Assembly: GCF_900112355.1 (NCBI RefSeq) | Contig: NZ_FOLM01000001.1 | Span: 851,276 to 915,275, forward strand | Length of the DNA stretch: 64,000 nt | Source: Streptomyces aidingensis | Lineage (GTDB): Bacteria > Actinomycetota > Actinomycetes > Streptomycetales > Streptomycetaceae | Direction of reading: 5' to 3' | Part shown: positions 58,396 through 64,000 of the stretch, piece by piece | Position numbering within the stretch: the stretch's first letter is position 1 | Layout of the letters: every line of letters begins with the position of its first letter | Translations under genes and position numbers: made by a program | The notes under the pieces: model-generated | The model's database searches: none | What the model was told of the DNA's origin: nothing | The model's input: the letters and a program-made list of their open reading frames with translations, nothing else

Positions 58396-59301
58396 ATGGA
58401 GCCGCAGCACCGACGCAAGAACCGACTCCGCCGCCGTCTCGCGGCGTTCACCGCCGTCCTGGCCCTGGCCGCCGGCGGTGTCGGCGTCACCCAGCTCAGC
58501 ACCGCCGCCCAGGCCGCCCCGCAGGACCACTGGCGCGGTCCGGACCCGACCGAGCGCAGCATCGAGGCGCTGCGCGGTCCCTACCCGACCTCCACCACCT
58601 CGGTCTCCTCCCTGGCCGCCCGGGGCTTCGGCGGAGGCACGATCTACTACCCGTCCAGCACCTCGGAGACCTTTGGCGGTGTGGTGATCGCCCCGGGCTT
58701 CACCGCGGGGGAGTCCAGCATGTCCTGGCTGGGCCACCGGCTGGCCTCGCAGGGCTTCGTGGTGTTCACCATCGACACCAACACCCGGCTGGACCAGCCG
58801 GCCTCCCGCGGCGACCAGTTGCTGGCCGCGGCCGACTATCTGGCCGAGGACAGCAGCGTCCGCGGCCGGGTGGACGGTGACCGGATGGCCGTGATGGGCC
58901 ACTCCATGGGCGGCGGCGGGGTGCTGGAGGCCACCGCGGACCGGCCCTCGCTGAAGGCCGGGATCCCGCTGACCCCCTGGAACCTGGACAAGACCTGGGG
59001 CGAGGTGCGCACGCCCACCCTGATCATCGGCGCCTCGGCGGACTTCATCGCCTCACCCACCTCGCACGCCACCCGCTTCTACACCGGACTGCCGTCCTCC
59101 ACCGAGAAGATGTATCTGGAGCTGTCCGGCGCCTCGCACTTCGCGCCCAACATGAACAACACGGAGATCGCCAAGTACTCCATCGCCTGGCTGAAGCGGT
59201 GGGTCGACGAGGACACCCGCTACACGCGGTTCCTCTGCCCGCCGCCCTCCGACGGCTGGCTGAGCGAGTTCTCCGATGTGCGTGCCACCTGCCCGTACTG
59301 A
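58396..59301 (+). CDS. secreted cutinase / polyester hydrolase (PET hydrolase-like), copy 1
   Basis: A 301-residue exported alpha/beta hydrolase. The twin-Arg-like basic start and hydrophobic stretch end at AQA-APQD (residue 40/41). Triad: Ser170 in MGHSMGGGG, Asp216 in IIGASADFIAS, His248 in LSGASHFAPN, with spacings of the actinobacterial cutinases. The segments GFGGGTIYYPSS, LASQGFVVFTIDTNTRLDQP and IPLTPWNLDKTW (aromatic Trp by the substrate cleft) and a C-terminal Cys pair (FLCP...ATCPY) also match the Thermobifida/LCC/Streptomyces PET-hydrolase type. The oxyanion aromatic residue is Phe102 (PGFTA) where many have Tyr. AAGGAG lies 11 bp before the ATG. Confidence 0.93.
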   Translation: MEPQHRRKNRLRRRLAAFTAVLALAAGGVGVTQLSTAAQAAPQDHWRGPDPTERSIEALRGPYPTSTTSVSSLAARGFGGGTIYYPSSTSETFGGVVIAPGFTAGESSMSWLGHRLASQGFVVFTIDTNTRLDQPASRGDQLLAAADYLAEDSSVRGRVDGDRMAVMGHSMGGGGVLEATADRPSLKAGIPLTPWNLDKTWGEVRTPTLIIGASADFIASPTSHATRFYTGLPSSTEKMYLELSGASHFAPNMNNTEIAKYSIAWLKRWVDEDTRYTRFLCPPPSDGWLSEFSDVRATCPY

Positions 59302-59310
59302 CGGGCGGCG

Positions 59311-59340
59311 GCATCCGGCGGCATCCGGCAGCATCCGGCC
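59311..59340 (+). repeat. 10-bp tandem repeat after cutinase 1
   Basis: GCATCCGGCG, GCATCCGGCA and GCATCCGGCC in tandem. Confidence 0.65.
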
Positions 59341-59400
59341 GTCCTGCCCGTACGGCGGCCCGGATCGTATACCGGCGCGGCGGCTGTCCCGCGCCCCGGC

Positions 59401-59423
59401 GGCACCGGCTTCACGCCGGTGCC
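59401..59423 (+). terminator. hairpin after cutinase 1
   Basis: 9-bp stem GGCACCGGC/GCCGGTGCC with loop TTCAC, about 100 bp after the stop. Confidence 0.6.
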
Positions 59424-59468
59424 GTCCGGCGTTCCACGGGAGCGGCGGGTTCCGACCGGTCAGTATGT

Positions 59469-59488
59469 GACCGGTGATTTAGCCGATG
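59469..59488. promoter_or_regulatory. shared element upstream of cutinase 2
   Basis: GACCGGTGATTTAGCCGATG, 76 bp before the ATG; partner of the element at 58278-58297. Confidence 0.5.
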
Positions 59489-59564
59489 CCCATTCCGCCG
59501 TAACGCCATGAACATGTCGGTGTTCGTTTCCCGTCACCCCCCACCCCAAGGGAGCGCACTGCTC

Positions 59565-60467
59565 ATGGAGCCGCAGCACAAGCTCAAGCGAAAGCCCCGC
59601 CGCCGTCTGGCGGCGTTCGTCACCGCGCTGGCCCTGGCCGCCGGCGGTGTCGGCGTCACCCAGCTCAGCACCGCCGCCCAGGCCGCCCCGCAGGACTACT
59701 GGCGCGGTCCGGACCCGACCGAGTCCAGCATCGAGGCGCTGCGCGGTCCCTACTCGACCTCCACCACCTCGGTCTCCTCCTTCGTCTCCGGCTTCGGCGG
59801 CGGGACCATCTACTACCCGTCCACCACCTCGGAGACCTTCGGCGGAGTGGTGATCGCCCCCGGCTTCACCGCCTACCAGTCCAGCATGTCCTGGCTGGGC
59901 CACCGGCTGGCCTCGCAGGGCTTCGTGGTGTTCACCATCGACACCAACTCCACGCTGGACCAGCCGGCCTCCCGCGGTGACCAGTTGCTGGCCGCCGTGG
60001 ACTACCTGCGCAACTCCAGCAGCGTCCGCGGCCGGGTGGACGGCAGCCGGATGGCCGTGATGGGCCACTCCATGGGCGGCGGCGGCAGCCTGGAGGCCGC
60101 CAGCGACCGGCCCTCGCTCAAGGCGGCGATCCCGCTGACCCCCTGGAACCTGGACAAGACCTGGGGCGAGGTGACCACCCCGACCCTGATCATCGGCGCG
60201 GAGAACGACTCCATCGCCTCGGTCTCCTCGCACGCCATCCCCTTCTACACCAGCCTGTCGTCCGGTACGGACCGCATGTACCTGGAGCTGGACGGCGCCT
60301 CGCACTTCGCGCCGAACAGCAACAACACCGCGATCGCCAAGTACTCCATCGCCTGGCTGAAGCGGTTCGTGGACGAGGACACCCGCTACGAGCAGTTCCT
60401 CTGCCCGCTGCCCTCCGACGGCTGGTTCAGCGACTTCTCCGATGTGCGCGGCAACTGCCCGCACTGA
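59565..60467 (+). CDS. secreted cutinase / polyester hydrolase (PET hydrolase-like), copy 2
   Basis: A 300-residue paralogue of copy 1 with nearly identical signal peptide and core. Triad: Ser169 (MGHSMGGGG), Asp215 (IIGAENDSIAS), His247 (LDGASHFAPN); oxyanion aromatic Phe101. Differences cluster in the loop after the oxyanion residue (AYQSSMSWLG against AGESSMSWLG), the Asp loop and the C-terminus, i.e. around the substrate cleft; one residue is deleted near position 70. ATG 59565 with AAGGGAG about 10 bp upstream. Long stretches of DNA identity to copy 1 show a recent tandem duplication. Confidence 0.93.
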   Translation: MEPQHKLKRKPRRRLAAFVTALALAAGGVGVTQLSTAAQAAPQDYWRGPDPTESSIEALRGPYSTSTTSVSSFVSGFGGGTIYYPSTTSETFGGVVIAPGFTAYQSSMSWLGHRLASQGFVVFTIDTNSTLDQPASRGDQLLAAVDYLRNSSSVRGRVDGSRMAVMGHSMGGGGSLEAASDRPSLKAAIPLTPWNLDKTWGEVTTPTLIIGAENDSIASVSSHAIPFYTSLSSGTDRMYLELDGASHFAPNSNNTAIAKYSIAWLKRFVDEDTRYEQFLCPLPSDGWFSDFSDVRGNCPH

Positions 60468-60493
60468 CGCCCCGCCCCGCCCGGCTCCGCCGA

Positions 60494-60517
60494 ACCGCTG
60501 AGCCGCTGAACCGCTGA
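60494..60517 (+). repeat. 8-bp tandem repeat CCGCTGAR
   Basis: Three copies (CCGCTGAG, CCGCTGAA, CCGCTGAG) in tandem in the gap after cutinase 2; coordinates approximate by one or two bases. Confidence 0.6.
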
Positions 60518-60535
60518 GCCATCCGCCCACCGCGC

Positions 60536-60560
60536 CGGCCGGTACGGCATGTACCGGCCG
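60536..60560 (+). terminator. hairpin after cutinase 2
   Basis: Perfect 10-bp stem CGGCCGGTAC/GTACCGGCCG, loop GGCAT. Confidence 0.7.
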
Positions 60561-60661
60561 GCGACGGGGGCACCGACCGCCCCCGCGGCACGGACCGGCC
60601 GGCCCACCGCCGGTCCGACGCCGCGGGGGCGCGGGTGCGCCCGGGCACCGGCGGCCAGCCG

Positions 60662-60667
60662 GTAACA
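60662..60667 (+). promoter_or_regulatory. -10 box TAACAT of the HIT gene
   Basis: Ends 7 bp before ATG 60675; no ribosome binding site. Confidence 0.45.
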
Positions 60668-60674
60668 TCCCTGC

Positions 60675-61034
60675 ATGGCTGGAGAACCGCAGGCGGACTG
60701 CCTGTTCTGCAAGATCGTGGCGGGCGAGGTCCCGGCGACCGTCGTGCGGGAGACGGAGACGACCGTCGCCTTCCGGGACATCAATCCGCAGGCCCCCACC
60801 CATGTGCTGATCGTGCCGCGCAGGCACTACCGGGACGCCGGTTCGCTGGCCGCCGCCGAACCGGCCGTGGCCGCCGATCTGCTGACCACCGCCGCCGCGG
60901 TGGCCGCCGAGGAGAAGATCGGCGAGACCGGCTACCGGGTCGTCTTCAACACCGGCTCCGGCGCCGGGCAGACCGTCTTCCACACCCACGCCCATCTGCT
61001 CGGCGGTCGCGGCCTCAACTGGCCGCCCGGCTGA
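60675..61034 (+). CDS. HIT family protein (HINT-type nucleotide hydrolase)
   Basis: A 119-residue histidine triad protein that hydrolyses adenosine phosphoramidates. The triad reads [19 protein letters not shown] at the C-terminus; the N-terminus has [16 protein letters not shown] with the CxxC often found in these proteins. Length and ending are typical of HINT. Stop overlaps a CTG that is in frame with the next gene. Confidence 0.95.
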   Translation: MAGEPQADCLFCKIVAGEVPATVVRETETTVAFRDINPQAPTHVLIVPRRHYRDAGSLAAAEPAVAADLLTTAAAVAAEEKIGETGYRVVFNTGSGAGQTVFHTHAHLLGGRGLNWPPG

Positions 61035-61039
61035 GCCGC

Positions 61040-61948
61040 GTGGCCGCCCGCGAACTGGTGGTGCTCGGCACGGCCAGCCAGGTGCCCACCCGGCACCGCA
61101 ACCACAACGGCTATCTGCTCCGCTGGGACGGCGAGGGCCTGCTGTTCGACCCCGGCGAGGGCACCCAGCGGCAGATGGCCCGGGCCGGGGTCAGCTCCCA
61201 CGGCATCCACCGCATCTGCCTGACCCACTTCCACGGTGACCACTGCCTGGGCCTGCCGGGCGTCGTCCAGCGGATCAGCCTGGACCGGGTGCCGCATCCG
61301 GTGACCGCCCACTATCCGGCCACCGGGCAGCCCTACTTCGACCGGCTGTGCTACGCCAGCGCCTATCTGGAGGCGGCGGATCTGCGCCGGCAACCGGTGC
61401 GGGAGGACGGCACGCTGGCGGTCACCGGGAGCTACACGCTCGGCGCCCGGCGGCTGTCCCACCCGGTCGACGCCTTCGGCTACCGGCTCAGCGAGCCGGA
61501 CGGCCGCCGCATGCTGCCGGACCGGCTCGCCGCCCGCTCCATCACCGGACCCGACATCGGCCGGCTCCAGCGCGAGGGCGAACTGCGCGGGGTGACCCTC
61601 GCCGAGGTGAGCGAGGCCCGGCCCGGCCAGCACTTCGCCTTTGTGATGGACACCCGGCTGTGCGACGCGGTCTTCGCCCTGGCCGAGGGGTGCGATCTGC
61701 TGGTGATCGAGGCCACCTTCCTGGACCGGGACGCCGCCCTGGCCCGCGAGTACGGCCATCTCACCGCCGGCCAGGCGGGCCGGGTGGCCGCCGAGTCCGG
61801 CGTCCGCCATCTGGTGCTCACCCACTTCAGCCAGCGCTACAACGCGCCGGAGGAGTTCGCCCGCGAGGCGCGGGCGGCCGGTTACGAGGGCAGCCTCACC
61901 GTCGCCGAGGACCTCCAGCGCATCGCGGTGCCGCCCCGCCGCGCCTGA
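61040..61948 (+). CDS. rnz: Ribonuclease Z
   Basis: tRNA 3'-processing endonuclease of the metallo-beta-lactamase fold. The 302-residue protein has the metal motif [14 protein letters not shown] (about 63-72), FVMDTRLCD (the Asp ligand, about 200), [11 protein letters not shown] (exosite-linked His motif) and [10 protein letters not shown] at the end. GTG 61040 is used; CTG 61031, overlapping the HIT stop as CTGA, is in frame and cannot be excluded. Since tRNA-Ala genes here lack encoded CCA, RNase Z processing is needed. Confidence 0.94.
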   Translation: MAARELVVLGTASQVPTRHRNHNGYLLRWDGEGLLFDPGEGTQRQMARAGVSSHGIHRICLTHFHGDHCLGLPGVVQRISLDRVPHPVTAHYPATGQPYFDRLCYASAYLEAADLRRQPVREDGTLAVTGSYTLGARRLSHPVDAFGYRLSEPDGRRMLPDRLAARSITGPDIGRLQREGELRGVTLAEVSEARPGQHFAFVMDTRLCDAVFALAEGCDLLVIEATFLDRDAALAREYGHLTAGQAGRVAAESGVRHLVLTHFSQRYNAPEEFAREARAAGYEGSLTVAEDLQRIAVPPRRA

Positions 61949-61990
61949 CCGGGCCGCCGCCCCGGGAAACGCCGGCCGGGCGGCTTCCCG

Positions 61991-62965
61991 TCACAGGGCC
62001 CGCCGGGCCTGGGCCAGGGCGGCCTTGTGCTCCTCGGTCCAGGCCGCGCCCCGCTGCTCGGCGGGCAGCCCGGCCAGCCCGGCCTCGAAGTGCTCCACCG
62101 CCTCGTCGGGGCGGCCCAGTTCCAGGGTGCACAGCCCCATGTTGAGCCGGTTGAACGCGGGCGTCAGCCAGTAGGCGGCCTCCGGCAGCGGCACCGTGGC
62201 CGCCGCGTCGGACAGCAGCTCGGCCTGGTCCACCAGGCGCAGCGCATTGGCGGTCTCGCCCATCGCGGCCATGCCGGCCGCGGCCTGGAGCATGTCGGCG
62301 AGCCGCTGCGCCGGGTGGGTGCCCGGGGTGAACGCCGCGGCGCTGAACCAGCGGGCGACACCCTGCGGGCACTCCTGCTGCCGGGCGATGTAGCCGCGGA
62401 AGTTGAGCGCCTGGGCGGCCAGCAGGCCGTTGCTGATCTCGTCGGCGATCGCCAGGGCCTGGTTCAGCAGCGCCACCGCCCGGGCGTCCTGCCGGGTCTG
62501 TGCCTGCAGCCAGCCCGCGAACTGCACGAACTCGGAGGCCACCGCGGCGAGCTGGGCGCGGTGCCGGCCGCGGGCCTCCTTGAGCATGGCGACGACCTCC
62601 CGCATCTGGGCCATGACCGCCGGGATCAGGCTCTCCGGGCGGGCCGTGTCGTCCAGCCGCCGGTAGGCCGCCAGCACCCGGGCCAGCGCCTCCACCGTCG
62701 CGGCGTCGACCTGCGACGGGCGGGCCGCGCTGCGCGCCAGCCGTTCCTGCTCCTCCTCGCCGGGCACCGTGGCCAGCAGCGCGCCCTGGGCACCCACCAG
62801 CCGGTCCAGCGCCTCCGCGAGCTTCCGCGACGGCCGCTGTTTTCCGCGCAGCACCCGGGAGAGATAGGCGACGTCGTAGTGGACGGCTCTGGCGGCGGCC
62901 CGCAGCGAATAGCCGTTCTCCGCGAGCATCCTGGCGGACAGCTCCGCGAAGCTCTGCTCACTCAT
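61991..62965 (-). CDS. XRE-type helix-turn-helix regulator with TPR-like domain
   Basis: A 324-residue regulator. The N-terminal HTH (LSARMLAENGYSLRAAARAV, then HYDVAYLSRVLRGKQRPSRK) is followed by a long helical region (about 80-320) with tetratricopeptide-like repeats (LLNQALAIADEISNGLLAAQ, LCTLELGRPDEAVEHFEAGL). This layout is common in streptomycete regulators of secondary metabolism and development. Repeated GTTGAC-type sites in the promoter may be its own operators. Convergent with rnz. Confidence 0.88.
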   Translation of the reverse strand: MSEQSFAELSARMLAENGYSLRAAARAVHYDVAYLSRVLRGKQRPSRKLAEALDRLVGAQGALLATVPGEEEQERLARSAARPSQVDAATVEALARVLAAYRRLDDTARPESLIPAVMAQMREVVAMLKEARGRHRAQLAAVASEFVQFAGWLQAQTRQDARAVALLNQALAIADEISNGLLAAQALNFRGYIARQQECPQGVARWFSAAAFTPGTHPAQRLADMLQAAAGMAAMGETANALRLVDQAELLSDAAATVPLPEAAYWLTPAFNRLNMGLCTLELGRPDEAVEHFEAGLAGLPAEQRGAAWTEEHKAALAQARRAL

Positions 62966-62979
62966 GGTGACCCCGGTGT

Positions 62980-63028
62980 GTTGACTCCGGGCTCCATGGT
63001 AGTCAACGGAGGGTCAACGCAGATCAAC
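62980..63028. promoter_or_regulatory. cluster of GTTGAC-type repeats
   Basis: Read on the minus strand: GTTGATC (63028-63022), GTTGACC (63018-63012), GTTGACT (63007-63001) at 10-11 bp period, plus an inverted copy, GTTGACT on the plus strand at 62980-62986. They lie 15-63 bp before the regulator's ATG. Confidence 0.6.
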
Positions 63029-63134
63029 TCCCGGGTAGTCGGGCGGTTACTCCAGCATGGTCGGGCAAGCACACGCACCCCGGTGCCGGTTGGCGGGCCG
63101 GGAGATGGAGCCGACCTCGGTGAGGAGCACCTGA

Positions 63135-63302
63135 ATGGCCAACAGCACTGCCCGGGTGTGGGGGCGTGCGAAGCGGCGGCCGGCCCCCGGCCCCGCGGGA
63201 CGCGAGGGACGACCGGGGCCGCAGGGCGGTGAGCCGGCCGCCGCCGGGCACAGAGCCACGCCCCCGCCCCGACCGGCGGGCCGGCGGCGGGTGGGGCCGT
63301 GA
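63135..63302 (+). CDS. small basic hypothetical protein
   Basis: A possible 55-residue basic, Pro/Arg/Gly-rich protein starting MANSTARVWGRAKRRP. Support: GAGGAG about 8 bp upstream of the ATG and an overlap GTGA with the next start, typical of coupled genes. No domain is recognised, and composition is close to high-GC noise, so this is tentative. Confidence 0.42.
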   Translation: MANSTARVWGRAKRRPAPGPAGREGRPGPQGGEPAAAGHRATPPPRPAGRRRVGP

Positions 63303-63586
63303 ACGAACAGGCGCCCGGGCTGACGGTGGGGCTGGTGGTGCGGGACACCGCACGCGACCGGCTCGGTGAGGTCGTGGACCTCGGCGAGCGCCGGGTGCGG
63401 CTGCGGCCGGTGGACGGCGGCCGGGAATGGGAGGCCGATCCGGGCCGCGTGGTGGTGCTGGGCCGGCACGGCTCCCTGCGCGTCGAACTCGCCCTGGTCA
63501 ATCAGCGCAGCCGGGCCGCCGCGGACGTCAGAAGCCGAGGCGGCGAAGCTGTCTGGGGTCGCGCTGCCAGTCCTTGGCGACCTTGA
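63299..63586 (+). CDS. hypothetical protein with small beta-rich core
   Basis: A 95-residue protein. The first 70 residues (LTVGLVVRDTARDRLGEVVD, VRLRPVDGGREWEADPGRVV) look like a small beta-barrel of the KOW/PRC type; the last about 20 are low-quality and overlap the era 3' end by 59 bp. GTG 63299 overlaps the stop of the preceding small ORF. Function unknown. Confidence 0.6.
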   Translation: MNEQAPGLTVGLVVRDTARDRLGEVVDLGERRVRLRPVDGGREWEADPGRVVVLGRHGSLRVELALVNQRSRAAADVRSRGGEAVWGRAASPWRP

Positions 63587-63998
63587 CATGCAGGTCCAGG
63601 TAGACCGGGGTGCCGAGCAGGGCCTCGATATGGCGGCGGGAGGTGGTGCCGACCTCCTTCAGGCGCCTGCCCTTGGGGCCGATCACGATGCCCTTCTGGC
63701 TGGGGCGCTCGATGTAGATGTAGGCGTGGATGTCCAGCAGCGGCCGGTCCGCCGGGCGGTCCTCGCGGGGCAGCATCTCCTCCACCACCACCGCGATGGA
63801 GTGCGGCAGTTCGTCCCGCACACCCTCCAGGGCGGCCTCCCGGATCAGCTCGGCCACCATCACCTGCTCCGGCTCGTCCGTCAGCTCGCCCTCCGGATAG
63901 AGCGGCGGGCCCTCGGGGAGCAGCGGGACCAGCAGCTCGGCCAGCAGACCGACCTGGCGGCCCTCGGTGGCCGAGACCGGGACGATCTCGGCCCATTC
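63528..63998 (-). CDS. era: GTPase Era, C-terminal part
   Basis: The last 157 residues of Era, which binds the 3' end of 16S rRNA during 30S assembly; the gene continues beyond the right edge. Visible are the end of the GTPase domain (VPVSATEGRQVGLLAELL, G5) and the KH domain with its GIVIGPKGRRLKEVG loop, ending QLRRLGF. Frame is fixed by the KH motif. Confidence 0.93.
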   Translation of the reverse strand, partial: EWAEIVPVSATEGRQVGLLAELLVPLLPEGPPLYPEGELTDEPEQVMVAELIREAALEGVRDELPHSIAVVVEEMLPREDRPADRPLLDIHAYIYIERPSQKGIVIGPKGRRLKEVGTTSRRHIEALLGTPVYLDLHVKVAKDWQRDPRQLRRLGF

Positions 63999-64000
63999 GA

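Overview
This is a 64 kb chromosomal window from a high-GC actinomycete, most likely Streptomyces or a close relative. The evidence is strong GC bias at third codon positions, many GTG starts, long inverted-repeat terminators without U-tracts, and a conserved housekeeping order: rodA, radical SAM pair, rne, rplU, rpmA, obg, proB, proA, nadD, rsfS, leuS, comEA/comEC, holA, rpsT, lepA, hemW, hrcA, dnaJ, rsmE, era. Its core gene content resembles the S. coelicolor SCO2530-SCO2610 neighbourhood (assignment from memory). I see no transposase, integrase, prophage, CRISPR array or rRNA.

Layout. 1-5.4 kb: 3' end of rodA, a CHAD-domain gene, a B12-binding radical SAM protein, a GNAT acetyltransferase and the DUF2344 partner of the radical SAM protein. 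5.4-12.3 kb: very large RNase E/G (rne), ribosomal proteins L21 and L27, and Obg. 12.8-16.3 kb: two tandem Stealth-family sugar phosphotransferases. 16.4-19.6 kb: proB and proA around a conserved small gene. 19.7-27.3 kb: two membrane proteins sharing an N-terminal motif, an M48 metalloprotease, a tiny membrane protein, nadD, a LytR-CpsA-Psr (LCP) protein, rsfS and a histidine phosphatase. 27.6-33.1 kb: a zinc-ribbon protein, two tRNA-Ala(GGC) genes, leuS behind what reads as a leucine attenuator, a membrane/coiled-coil protein and DegV. 33.2-39.3 kb: comEA, comEC (no stop codon at its expected end), a small antisense gene, holA, a lipoprotein-like protein and rpsT. 39.6-45.7 kb: lepA, a small secreted protein, an acyl-CoA ligase and hemW. 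45.7-49.6 kb: an MFS drug exporter and divergent TetR regulator sharing a palindromic operator, DUF3097, and a metallo-beta-lactamase-fold hydrolase. 49.7-54.6 kb: CIRCE-hrcA-dnaJ-rsmE, then a sodium-coupled transporter with a 44-residue MetS-like subunit. 54.7-61.9 kb: a tricorn protease homologue, two tandem secreted cutinase/polyester hydrolases, a HIT protein and ribonuclease Z. 62-64 kb: an XRE-type regulator, two small coupled ORFs and the 3' end of era.

How the parts may work together. The Stealth pair, the paired membrane proteins and the LCP protein look like a cell-envelope glycopolymer locus threaded through proBA and nadD. The rne/L21/L27/Obg block, rsfS, leuS, lepA, rpsT, rsmE and rnz are translation and RNA functions. 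The most notable observations are: (1) a leaderless 12-residue leader peptide with three consecutive Leu codons followed by an intrinsic terminator ahead of leuS; (2) a tandem pair of PET-hydrolase-type cutinases sharing an upstream 20-bp element; (3) a comEC frame that runs through an antisense gene into holA; (4) CTG codons as likely starts; (5) a recurrent TANNNT box 6-9 nt upstream of start codons, implying many leaderless mRNAs.
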